Shown: piece by piece, positions 9,659 to 17,591 of the stretch
How positions within the stretch are numbered: the first letter of the stretch is position 1
How the letters are laid out: each line of letters begins with the position of its first letter
From: Clostridiales bacterium
GTDB taxonomy: Bacteria > Bacillota > Clostridia > Christensenellales > Pumilibacteraceae
Reading direction: 5' to 3'
DNA: 64,000 nt
Assembly: GCA_014799665.1 (NCBI GenBank)
Contig: JAAVHP010000010.1
Span: forward strand, 1-64,000
Made by a program: the position numbers and the translations under genes
The notes under the pieces: generated by a model
Told to the model about the DNA's origin: nothing
The model's database searches: none
Seen by the model: only the letters and a program-made list of their open reading frames with translations

Positions 9659-12079
9659 TTAAACCACAATATTCACAAGTCTATCGGGAATAACGATAAC
9701 CTTTTTAGGCATAGCGCCGGCAAGTGCTGCTTTAACCTCATCGTTATCGAGCGCGAACGCCGAAACCTCGTCGCGGCTCATGCCCTGCGGCACGACTATC
9801 TTGCAGCGGATACGCGAATTGATCTGTACGGCGTATTCGGTCGTGGCTTTTACAAGCTTGCTCTCGTCGAACGTCGGGTAGCTTTCGAGGAACACCGATT
9901 TTTTGCCGCCCATCATCTGATTGAGTTCTTCGCAGAAATGCGGTGCGAGCGGCGCCATAAGCTTTACGAGCACCTGCAAAACGTATTTAAGATACGCGGG
10001 GCTGTAACCGCTCTCGCCTCGATACTTGTATGCGGCGTTCACAAGCTCCATGAGCCGAGCCACGGCGGTGTTAAACCCGAACTCGGGAATGTCTTGGAGC
10101 AGCTCTTTAATGCAGTAGTTAAGCTCGTAATCGAGCGCGCCCGCCTTTCCGTCCGCCTTTTCGTCCTTGACTTCCAAAACGAGCCGCTCTATCCTATCCA
10201 TGAACTTGGCGCACGATACGATACCGCCGTCCGACCACGGACCGCCTTCCACGTAATCGAATCCGAACATCAAGTAAAGCCTGAGCGCGTCCGAGCCGTA
10301 CTTTTCTATAAGCGGATCGGCGGACACAACGTTGCCGCGCGTCTTGCTCATGCGGTAGCCGTCGGGACCCAGGATAACGCCCTGGTGAACGAGCCTTTTA
10401 AACGGCTCGTCGAAATCGAGATATTTAAGGTCGTGCAAGACCTTGTTTATAAACCGAGAATACAACAAGTGCGTGCAAGCGTGCTCGGGTCCGCCCACGT
10501 AGCAGTCCACGGGCAGCATGGCGTTGACCGTTTTCTTATTGAACGGCTCGCGGTCGTTATGCGCGTCGGGATAGCGCAGATAGTACCAGCTCGAACAAAC
10601 GAAGGTATCGAGCGTGTCCGTTTCGCGCTTGGCTTTTTTGCCGCAAACGGGGCAAACGGTTTCGACGAACTCGGGGCACTTTGTTAGCGGCGACTTTCCG
10701 TCGGGCGTAAAGTTCACGTCGTACGGCAGCGTTACGGGCAGATCCTTTTCGGGAACGGGCACCGCGCCGCAATGCTCGCAGTAAATAATGGGAATGGGCG
10801 CGCCCCAGTACCGCTGACGGGATACCGACCAGTCACGCATACGGTAATTGACCTTGCGCCCGCCGTGCCCGATCTTAGAAAGCTCGTCCAGAACGGCGAG
10901 CTTACCGTCCGCCGACTTCATACCGTCGAACTTGCCGCTGTTTACCATAACGCCGTACTCGGTATACGGTAATTCACACTCGCCCTTTTCGGCTTTGATG
11001 ACCTGCTTAATGGGCATATTATTCTTTATAGCGAACCCGTAGTCGCGCGTGTCGTGCGCGGCAACGCCCATGACCGCACCCGTGCCGTAAGTGCCTATGC
11101 AGTAATCGGCAATATATACGGGCACTTTCTCGCCGTTAATGGGATTAATGCAGTAGCAACCGAGGAACACGCCCGTCTTTTCCTTGCTGGTGGACGAACG
11201 CTCGATCTCGGACTGTTTGGCTGTTGCAAGCTTGTACGCTTCGACCGCCGCGCGCTGCTCATCGCTTACCAGAATATCCACGTACTTATGCTCGGGCGCA
11301 AGCACCACGTAGCTTACGCCGAACAACGTATCGGCGCGAGTTGTGAACACGGTGATGCTCTTAACGTCGCCGATCGGCTTTTCTAGGTCGAAAACTACTT
11401 CACCGCCCACCGACTTACCTATCCAGTTGCGTTGCATGGTCTTGGTCTTTTCGGGCCAATCGAGCGCGTCGATACCCTCCAAAAGCTTTTCGGCGTAATC
11501 GGTAATCTTAAAGAACCACTGGGTCATTTCCTTATGAACGACCTCTGTCTTGCAACGCTCGCACTTGCCGTCCACTACCTGCTCGTTGGCTATTACCGTT
11601 TGGCAGGACGGACAATAATTGACAGGCGCTTTCTTTTGGTAAGCGAGCCCGTTCTTGTAAAGCTGTAAAAACAGCCACTGCGTCCACTTGTAGTAATCGG
11701 GCGCGCAGGTACGGAACTCATGCGCCCAATCGACCATCGTGCCCATGTCGGCGAGCTGACGCTCCATCGTGGAGATATTGACGTCCGTCGAGTCCTTGGG
11801 GTGAACGCCCGTCTTAATGGCGTAGTTCTCTGCGGGAAGCCCGAACGCGTCGAACCCCATCGGCTGAAAAACGTTATAGCCGCGCATACGCATAAACCGC
11901 GCGTACGAATCGGCAATGCCGTAGTTATACCAATGCCCCATGTGAAGCTTTGCGCCCGACGGGTACGGAAGCATTTCGAGAACGTATTGCTTTTCGCCCT
12001 TCGCCTTGGGATCGAACGTGTTTATACCCGTTTCGTTCCAAATGCCTTGCCATTTCTTTTCGATTTCGTTATGGTTCAT
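9659..12079 (-). CDS. leuS: Leucine--tRNA ligase
   Basis: Class Ia synthetase that charges tRNA-Leu with leucine in the cytosol. At 806 residues it has the usual bacterial length. The HIGH signature appears as LHMGHWYNYG near residue 45, the CP1 editing domain contains TTRADTLFGV near 245, and the KMSKS loop reads RMSKTRGNVV near 580. The zinc-like CPSCQ and CERC pairs near residues 160-180 are present. The start has GGAG nine bases upstream. A terminator follows at 9525-9559. The gene leads a cluster with metG and alaS, but the gaps contain repeats, so single transcription is uncertain. Confidence 0.98.
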   Translation of the reverse strand: MNHNEIEKKWQGIWNETGINTFDPKAKGEKQYVLEMLPYPSGAKLHMGHWYNYGIADSYARFMRMRGYNVFQPMGFDAFGLPAENYAIKTGVHPKDSTDVNISTMERQLADMGTMVDWAHEFRTCAPDYYKWTQWLFLQLYKNGLAYQKKAPVNYCPSCQTVIANEQVVDGKCERCKTEVVHKEMTQWFFKITDYAEKLLEGIDALDWPEKTKTMQRNWIGKSVGGEVVFDLEKPIGDVKSITVFTTRADTLFGVSYVVLAPEHKYVDILVSDEQRAAVEAYKLATAKQSEIERSSTSKEKTGVFLGCYCINPINGEKVPVYIADYCIGTYGTGAVMGVAAHDTRDYGFAIKNNMPIKQVIKAEKGECELPYTEYGVMVNSGKFDGMKSADGKLAVLDELSKIGHGGRKVNYRMRDWSVSRQRYWGAPIPIIYCEHCGAVPVPEKDLPVTLPYDVNFTPDGKSPLTKCPEFVETVCPVCGKKAKRETDTLDTFVCSSWYYLRYPDAHNDREPFNKKTVNAMLPVDCYVGGPEHACTHLLYSRFINKVLHDLKYLDFDEPFKRLVHQGVILGPDGYRMSKTRGNVVSADPLIEKYGSDALRLYLMFGFDYVEGGPWSDGGIVSCAKFMDRIERLVLEVKDEKADGKAGALDYELNYCIKELLQDIPEFGFNTAVARLMELVNAAYKYRGESGYSPAYLKYVLQVLVKLMAPLAPHFCEELNQMMGGKKSVFLESYPTFDESKLVKATTEYAVQINSRIRCKIVVPQGMSRDEVSAFALDNDEVKAALAGAMPKKVIVIPDRLVNIVV

Positions 12080-12092
12080 TGTATCTCCGATT

Positions 12093-12124
12093 AATGCGTA
12101 ATTCGTAATGCGTAATTCGTAATT
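12093..12124. repeat. Short AT-rich tandem repeat (TAATGCGTAATTCG unit)
   Basis: Near-tandem copies of TAATGCGTAATTCG separate leuS from the four-helix-bundle gene. A related block lies on the other side of that gene at 12514-12581, so the small gene is flanked by the same repeat. Confidence 0.6.
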
Positions 12125-12144
12125 ACGGACCGCTTCGCGGTTAA

Positions 12145-12489
12145 TTAATTATTTTGTGTCTTAGTTATTGCCATAAGTATTTTTATTAACTCTTGACATT
12201 CTGAATAAATGCCATTAAAAGCGCCGTCATCGACATAATCACATTCATGTAAAAGTTCCAACCAATACTCGGTTTCGCTTGCCTCTTTCAAAGAAATATT
12301 CAGTTTATTATAAAAATCCGATTTGCTTACGGCACGTATCGCTTCTTTTGCATTTGCACCGATACTTGTACCGCTACGCAAAAGCTGTTTTGACATTATA
12401 AATTCATGTTTTTCGTTTTGAATATCTTTAACGAAATTTACAATGTGTATTGCAAAAATTTTGCTCTTATCGACTATGGCGTTTCCCAT
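12145..12489 (-). CDS. Four-helix-bundle protein (23S rRNA intervening-sequence protein family)
   Basis: A 114-residue, all-helical protein matching the four-helix-bundle family first found encoded in intervening sequences of bacterial 23S rRNA genes (S23/TIGR02436 type). Typical elements are the N-terminal IVDKSKIFA, LLRSGTSIGANAKEA near residue 40, and SLKEASETEYWLELL near 70. GAGG lies nine bases before the ATG. It sits alone between leuS and metG rather than in an rRNA operon, and AT-rich TAATTCGTAAT repeats flank both sides. This fits a mobile or recently inserted cassette (inference). Its molecular role is unknown. Confidence 0.9.
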   Translation of the reverse strand: MGNAIVDKSKIFAIHIVNFVKDIQNEKHEFIMSKQLLRSGTSIGANAKEAIRAVSKSDFYNKLNISLKEASETEYWLELLHECDYVDDGAFNGIYSECQELIKILMAITKTQNN

Positions 12490-12513
12490 ACTCTAAAACC
12501 TCGATCATTGAAT

Positions 12514-12581
12514 AATTCGCAATTACGCATTAACTTTAAATTGACCTTAATTACGCATTACGAATTACGCATTACGAATTA
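12514..12581. repeat. Short AT-rich tandem repeat (second flank)
   Basis: Repeated TTACGCATTACGAA units between metG and the four-helix-bundle gene. They are the reverse complement of the block at 12093-12124, giving an inverted pair around the small gene. Confidence 0.55.
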
Positions 12582-14540
12582 TTATAAATACTGCCACGAC
12601 GGACGCGTAAAGAAGTCTGTTTTAGGTTCGAGGAATTTAAGCGCGTGCGCTTTACCTACCAGCTCGCCCACGGGCTTGAATACGTTATCCCACGAATACA
12701 GCTGCGCGCTCGTAAGCCCCAAATATTCCCGCACCTTTTCGGTAGATACGGGCGCGATCGGGTGCGACAGCGCAGTAGCCGTTTTAATAAGGTGCAGCCC
12801 GTCGATTATCGTTTGCTTGAACTCCGCCTCGTTGAAGTCGTTTTGGAGTTTACTCATTCGCTCGGACAGCGTCTTATTAATATACTTGAAGAATTCTTCG
12901 AGCTCGATCATGACGTCCGCAAACTCGAATCTGTACATACGGTTTTCGTACCGAACGATTTGATCTTCGCACTTTTGCAAGATCTCGGCAGATACGGCGC
13001 CCTGCGGCACGGTATTGTCGCCGTTGTTGTATTTCTGGAACGAATAGAACAGCGTGCGCCCCGCGCGGTTGAGGAAGTTGGTGAACATCGACCATTCTTT
13101 ATATACGGGGTCTCCCTGGTTGGTCGGGTTGGGGTTATACGGCTTGGGCTGGAACGGAACGCTCGCGTTGCCCAGACCCAACCCGAAAAAGTGCGCACGC
13201 AACTGCTCCGCCGAATAGTGCGTCAACAGCTCCTGCGCCATGGGCGGTTTTATCTTGCCGCTGCTGCTCGCCTTGGCGTTAAAGAACAGGATATGTTTAT
13301 TGGGCACTATCGTCGGCATCTTGATATTCCAGTCGTTATCTGAGTTCAACGCCTCGAACAGCGCGCCCTCGGCGAGCGCATAGAAGTAAATATTATCCTC
13401 GCCGATAAACTGATAAACGCCCGCGTCGTCGCTGCACCAGTAATCGCGCCACGCGTCTTTCGGCTTGCCCACGCTTTCGAGATAGGCTTGCGTGAACGAA
13501 ATAGGCGCCCACAGCGATTCGGGCCACACCCAGAACGTGAGGTCTTTCATATCGCCCTCGTCGGGAATTTTCACGCCCCACTCGATATTTCCCGAAATAC
13601 GGAAAGGCACGAGCGTTTTCCCCGTGCGGAAGCGAATGCCGTTTTGAGCGAGCAACGTGCACGCGCTCTCGCGGTCTTTAAGTTTCTCGAATTCTACTTT
13701 GCAATTGTTCTTTTGCTCGTCCGCTTCGCAGGTATATTTAAGCTTGGACTTCGCCAAAATTTTCTCGACGGCTTCTTTGTTTTCGGTTTTGGTATACAGT
13801 GTCGGTTTATTAAGCGACTCTTTGCATACGTTGGTCAAGAACGCGCGGACCTTGGGATCGCCTTCCCATTTCTCTACAAGCTTTTTGAGGTACGGCGCGA
13901 ATTTTTCTATATCCAAATACCAGTTTTTAACGTCTTTAAGCACGGGCGGTTTCCCGGAAAGCGTGCTGACCGGCGCTATCAATTCCTCGGGGAAATACTG
14001 ATGCCCGAGCGAGCATTCGTCGGCGTAAGCCTGTTCGGACTTACAGCCGTTTATGGGGCACCTGCCCACCACTTGTCTGCCGTTGAGGAAGGTGCCGCGC
14101 TCCTCGTCGTAGAACTGCTTGGTGGAGAGCACGGACAACGCGCCGCTTTTGAGTAGCTTTTTAAACACCTCGCGCGACAGCTCGGCGTGCTTTCCGCCGC
14201 CTATCCCGAACGCCGAAGCGCCGAACAGCGACAAGCCTATAAGATAGTTATTGAGCGTATCGTTCTGGCTGTCGTGATTCTTTTTGACGAAATCTATTAT
14301 CGATCCGTCGAACTCGCCCGCAGCCGTAAGCGTGCGGTATTTTTCCACTATCGGCGAGCCGTAGCAATCTGTGCCCGAAACGAATATTACGTTCTCCTCG
14401 CCTATCCTGTCCTTCATGAACCGCGCAAAGACATCGGCGTGAACGAACACACCGCCTATATGCCCGAAATGCAGTTCCTTACTGCCGTAAGGCATACCGC
14501 CGGTTATAACTACGCGTTTGGGAAATTTCGGTCTTTCCAT
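12582..14540 (-). CDS. metG: Methionine--tRNA ligase (class I tRNA ligase family)
   Basis: A 652-residue class I synthetase expected to charge tRNA-Met. The HIGH region reads LHFGHIGG near residue 25, and the zinc-binding insert has CPINGC and a second Cys cluster near 165-190. A ~60-residue insertion lies around 245-300. The anticodon-binding helical domain (NFLNRAGRTLFY) follows near 490. The KMSKS loop reads KASSSGK near residue 430, so the second lysine is lost; as I recall, this is seen in a subset of clostridial class I ligases. GGAG lies four bases before the ATG. No second metG is visible here, so whether it is the main enzyme cannot be decided. Confidence 0.88.
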   Translation of the reverse strand: MERPKFPKRVVITGGMPYGSKELHFGHIGGVFVHADVFARFMKDRIGEENVIFVSGTDCYGSPIVEKYRTLTAAGEFDGSIIDFVKKNHDSQNDTLNNYLIGLSLFGASAFGIGGGKHAELSREVFKKLLKSGALSVLSTKQFYDEERGTFLNGRQVVGRCPINGCKSEQAYADECSLGHQYFPEELIAPVSTLSGKPPVLKDVKNWYLDIEKFAPYLKKLVEKWEGDPKVRAFLTNVCKESLNKPTLYTKTENKEAVEKILAKSKLKYTCEADEQKNNCKVEFEKLKDRESACTLLAQNGIRFRTGKTLVPFRISGNIEWGVKIPDEGDMKDLTFWVWPESLWAPISFTQAYLESVGKPKDAWRDYWCSDDAGVYQFIGEDNIYFYALAEGALFEALNSDNDWNIKMPTIVPNKHILFFNAKASSSGKIKPPMAQELLTHYSAEQLRAHFFGLGLGNASVPFQPKPYNPNPTNQGDPVYKEWSMFTNFLNRAGRTLFYSFQKYNNGDNTVPQGAVSAEILQKCEDQIVRYENRMYRFEFADVMIELEEFFKYINKTLSERMSKLQNDFNEAEFKQTIIDGLHLIKTATALSHPIAPVSTEKVREYLGLTSAQLYSWDNVFKPVGELVGKAHALKFLEPKTDFFTRPSWQYL

Positions 14541-14565
14541 AAGACTCCACCTTTTTATTACTGCT

Positions 14566-16344
14566 TTATTCCAGTACAGCTTTGATTCTTCTTACACCCG
14601 CACTGCTCGACTGTTCTTTAACTATTCTGAAATGCCCGAGCTCGCCCGTGTGCGAGGCGTGCGGTCCGCCGCATATCTCCATGGAATACTTGCCCATGGT
14701 GTACACCTTGACTTTCTCGCCGTACTTGGACGTGAACAAGCCGACCGCGCCTTTCGCCTTGGCTTCGTCGACCGTCATCTCGTCGCAGGTGATAGTAACG
14801 TCGGCTTTGATCGCCGCGTTGACTTTATCCTCTACCGCCTTGACTTCTTCGGGGGTCATTGCCCGACCGAACGAGAAGTCGAACCTCAGCCGCTCGGGCG
14901 TAATATTACTGCCGCGCTGGTTGACTGTGGGATCGTTGAGCACTTCTTTAAGCGCTTGATGCATAAGGTGGGTCGCGGTATGCAGCCGCGCCGTAAGCTC
15001 TCCCGTATCTGCAAGCCCGCCTTTAAAGCGCTGTTCCGCACCCGCGTGTGAAAGATTGCGGTGCTCCTCGAACCGAGCGTTGAACCCGTCCACGTCCACC
15101 TTGAACCCGCGCTCTTTTGCAAGCTCGACCGTCATTTCGAGCGGGAAGCCGTACGTGTCGTAAAGCCTGAACGCCGACTTGCCGGGAATGGTGTCCGTTT
15201 GAAGGAACTTGACGAGCTTTTCGAACTCCTTCATGCCGTTTTCGAGGGTGCGCTCGAACCGCGCCTGTTCCTCGTCGATTTCGTGCTTTATCTTGTCGCG
15301 CGAAGCCACTAGCTCGGGATAGACCTCGGCGTAAATATCAACTACCACTTCGGCGATCTTTGAGTAATCGCCCGCTTTAAGCCCGATGCCCGAGCCGAAC
15401 CGAATAGCGCGGCGCAGAAGCCTGCGGAGAATATAGCCCTGGTCGACGTTGGACGGCGTAACGCCGCGCTCGTCGCCAATGATAAACGTGGAAGTTCTTA
15501 TATGGTCGGCGACGACGCGAATGGCCTTTACTTTCGTTTCGTCGTTCACGCTCGCGCCCGAAAGCTCCTCTATCTTTTTGACGATAGGCACGAACACGTC
15601 GGTGTCGTATACCGACTTCAAGCCCTGAACGTTCATTATAGCGCGTTCCAAGCCCATGCCCGTATCTACGTTCTTTTGTTTGAGCGGAGTGAAGCTGCCG
15701 TCGGCGTTCTTGTTGAACTCCATGAACACGTCGTTCCAAACCTCGATATACTTGCCGCAATCGCACGCGGGCGAGCAGGTATCGCTGCACTTGGGCTTAC
15801 CCGTGTCGAAGAACATTTCGGTGTCCGAGCCGCATGGACCGGTCTGACCTGCAGGGCCCCACCAGTTATGCTTTTTGCCGAGGAAGAAGATATTTTCTTT
15901 CTTGATCCCGCATTTTTCCCACAATGCTGCGGTCTTTTCGTCGCGCGGGCAGTCTTTATCGCCCTCGAACACAGTGACGGCGAGCCGATCGGGATCGAGC
16001 TTTAACACCTTAGTCAAGAACTCGTAGCTCCACGGCACCATCTCGTCCTTAAAGTAATCGCCGAGCGACCAGTTGCCGAGCATTTCGAAGAACGTGCAGT
16101 GCGCCGCGTCGCCTACCTCGTCGATATCGCCCGTGCGCACGCATTTCTGCGAATCGCAAAGCCTTTTACCCGCAGGGTGCGGCTGACCCAAAAGGTACGG
16201 AACGAGCGGGTGCATTCCCGCCGTCGTGAACAGAACGGTGGGGTCGTTTTCGGGAATGAGCGACGCCGACGAAATGGGCGTGTGTCCGCGCTCGATGAAA
16301 AAGTCCATCCATTTTTTTCTGAGCTCTTTGCTTGTAAGTTTCAT
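14566..16344 (-). CDS. alaS: Alanine--tRNA ligase, short form lacking the C-Ala domain
   Basis: A 592-residue class II synthetase. It has the catalytic core (start MKLTSKELRKKW, FTTAGMHPLVPYL, RTGDIDEVG), the middle tRNA-binding region, and the editing domain with zinc ligands HTATH near residue 455 and CGGPHASH near 565. It then stops, where typical bacterial AlaRS runs on to about 875 residues with a coiled coil and C-Ala domain. The start at 16344 (GGAG nine bases before) replaces a longer in-frame option to 16446 that encodes low-complexity sequence and has no ribosome site. Editing should be intact. How tRNA binding copes without C-Ala is open. Confidence 0.95.
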   Translation of the reverse strand: MKLTSKELRKKWMDFFIERGHTPISSASLIPENDPTVLFTTAGMHPLVPYLLGQPHPAGKRLCDSQKCVRTGDIDEVGDAAHCTFFEMLGNWSLGDYFKDEMVPWSYEFLTKVLKLDPDRLAVTVFEGDKDCPRDEKTAALWEKCGIKKENIFFLGKKHNWWGPAGQTGPCGSDTEMFFDTGKPKCSDTCSPACDCGKYIEVWNDVFMEFNKNADGSFTPLKQKNVDTGMGLERAIMNVQGLKSVYDTDVFVPIVKKIEELSGASVNDETKVKAIRVVADHIRTSTFIIGDERGVTPSNVDQGYILRRLLRRAIRFGSGIGLKAGDYSKIAEVVVDIYAEVYPELVASRDKIKHEIDEEQARFERTLENGMKEFEKLVKFLQTDTIPGKSAFRLYDTYGFPLEMTVELAKERGFKVDVDGFNARFEEHRNLSHAGAEQRFKGGLADTGELTARLHTATHLMHQALKEVLNDPTVNQRGSNITPERLRFDFSFGRAMTPEEVKAVEDKVNAAIKADVTITCDEMTVDEAKAKGAVGLFTSKYGEKVKVYTMGKYSMEICGGPHASHTGELGHFRIVKEQSSSAGVRRIKAVLE

Positions 16345-16365
16345 GATTATTCTCCGAACTATTTT

Positions 16366-16389
16366 CTTCCTTCTTTGAAAAGAAGGAAG
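16366..16389. repeat. Dispersed CTTCTTT hairpin repeat
   Basis: CTTCCTTCTTT pairs with AAAGAAGGAAG around GAAA. A partial second copy lies near 16478-16500. Similar hairpins recur at 44910, 45020, 50391, 59164 and 63183, always between genes. Confidence 0.6.
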
Positions 16390-16538
16390 CGAAGAAACTT
16401 TTAAGTTGGGGTTAATGTGGTTTACGTTGCTTTTTCTTCCTGTCATTCTGAACGTTAGCGAAGAATCTCTGCCGCTTTTGAAAAGAAGTAAGCAAGAAAA
16501 CTTTAAGTTATAATATTTTCAAAAAATTCGACCGCAAC

Positions 16539-16647
16539 GTTCGGCAAAGCCGAACATATCACGCGGCGAACGCCGCATTTCACAACCGCAAACGGTTATA
16601 TCATATACGCCTTAGCGTATATATCACTGCGCAACGCAACATTGCGC
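16539..16647. repeat. Array of five different hairpins joined by a constant ATATCAC linker
   Basis: Five short inverted repeats follow one another: 16539-16555, 16563-16576, 16584-16597, 16605-16620 and 16629-16647. Their stems are unrelated in sequence but each is perfectly or nearly perfectly self-complementary. Four 7-base spacers separate them, reading ATATCAC, ATTTCAC, ATATCAT and ATATCAC. The array ends two bases before the stop codon of the SDR gene. It occupies most of the 304-base gap between that gene and alaS. It is not a CRISPR, because the repeated part is the linker and the variable part is palindromic. Confidence 0.85.
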
Positions 16648-16648
16648 T

Positions 16649-17491
16649 TTACCACTTTCTCGAAGCGAAGTACAAACTCTTAACGCCGTTCTGTACGGGC
16701 GTGAGCTTCAAGTTAGGAAGAACGGACAAAAGTTTCTGATTGCTGCCGCTGTATTCGGCGAGCGGCTCGTCGTTCTTCACCACTATCTCAATATCGCCGT
16801 CGTCCTTGCGCACCAAACGCTTGACCTGTTTGGCAATTTCGAGATAGCTCGTTTTCTCGTTCGATACAAGGTTATAATCGCCACGCGGCAAATCCTTTTG
16901 CAGGAACTCGGCGAATACACGCAATGCGTCATCGATAGCAATCGTGCTGACAACGCGGTCGCGCTGAATAACGATCTGCTTCTTGCCGCGCGCACCCGCC
17001 TGCACGATCTTGTCGATAATACCCTTGCCGCCGTCCGCGCCGTAAACGGTAAAAAGTCTTAAAACGGTCGTGATCTTATCCTTGCCCGCGAGCATGGTTA
17101 TAAGATACCGCCCCAAACCGTACGCGTCGTGCGGAATATGCTTACCTAACATTTCCTCGGTAAAGTCGACTATCGGCGTGCTCGAATCGAACTCCACGCC
17201 CTCGCCTACCGTGATAAGCTTTTTAACGCCGTACGCAATTGCCATGTACTGAACGTTCTTGAACATTATAAGGTTATCCGCTTCGAGCGTCGCGTTCGCG
17301 CCCCTATCGGGCAAGCACGCAAGGTGCAATACCGCATCAAACTTATTCTCTTGAAAAACCTTAGCGACCGAGCGCGCGTCCGTAAGATCCATTTGCTCGT
17401 GCGTAGGCGCGACTATGTCAAAAGTCTTTTTGTATTTCTTGACGAACGCCTTGCCGATAGAGCCGCTTCCGCCCGTAACGAGAATTTTCAT
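16649..17491 (-). CDS. NAD-dependent epimerase/dehydratase (extended SDR family)
   Basis: A 280-residue Rossmann-fold protein. The NAD-binding motif GGSGSIGKAF is at residues 7-16, and the YxxxK site appears as YGLGRYL near 145, so the Lys position is Arg. The rest follows the sugar-nucleotide epimerase pattern (LRLFTVYG, ISTIAIDDA-like segment). The start at 17491 has GGAGG seven bases upstream; an earlier in-frame start at 17503 has none. The substrate is unknown. The YxxxK replacement makes a classical epimerase less certain, and an atypical SDR is possible. Neighbours give no pathway context. Confidence 0.85.
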   Translation of the reverse strand: MKILVTGGSGSIGKAFVKKYKKTFDIVAPTHEQMDLTDARSVAKVFQENKFDAVLHLACLPDRGANATLEADNLIMFKNVQYMAIAYGVKKLITVGEGVEFDSSTPIVDFTEEMLGKHIPHDAYGLGRYLITMLAGKDKITTVLRLFTVYGADGGKGIIDKIVQAGARGKKQIVIQRDRVVSTIAIDDALRVFAEFLQKDLPRGDYNLVSNEKTSYLEIAKQVKRLVRKDDGDIEIVVKNDEPLAEYSGSNQKLLSVLPNLKLTPVQNGVKSLYFASRKW

Positions 17492-17504
17492 ACTATCCTC
17501 CAAA

Positions 17505-17591
17505 TAACAATTAGGAATTAAGAATGATTGACCGCTTCGCAGTGATTCAATTATCCTTATTAATTCCTAATTACTAATTACTAATTCCTAA
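17505..17591. repeat. AATTAGGAATTA-type intergenic repeat with central hairpin
   Basis: The gap between fhs and the SDR gene consists of AATTAGGAATTAAGAA, a central GATTGACCGC/TTCGC hairpin-like segment, then inverted TAATTCCTAATTA copies. The same arrangement with another central hairpin occurs at 27740-27812. Simpler copies lie at 9590-9658 and 25992-26030. Confidence 0.6.

Noticed and set aside
16539..16647. CRISPR array
   Set aside because: The constant part is only 7 bases and the variable part is palindromic; no cas genes in the window.
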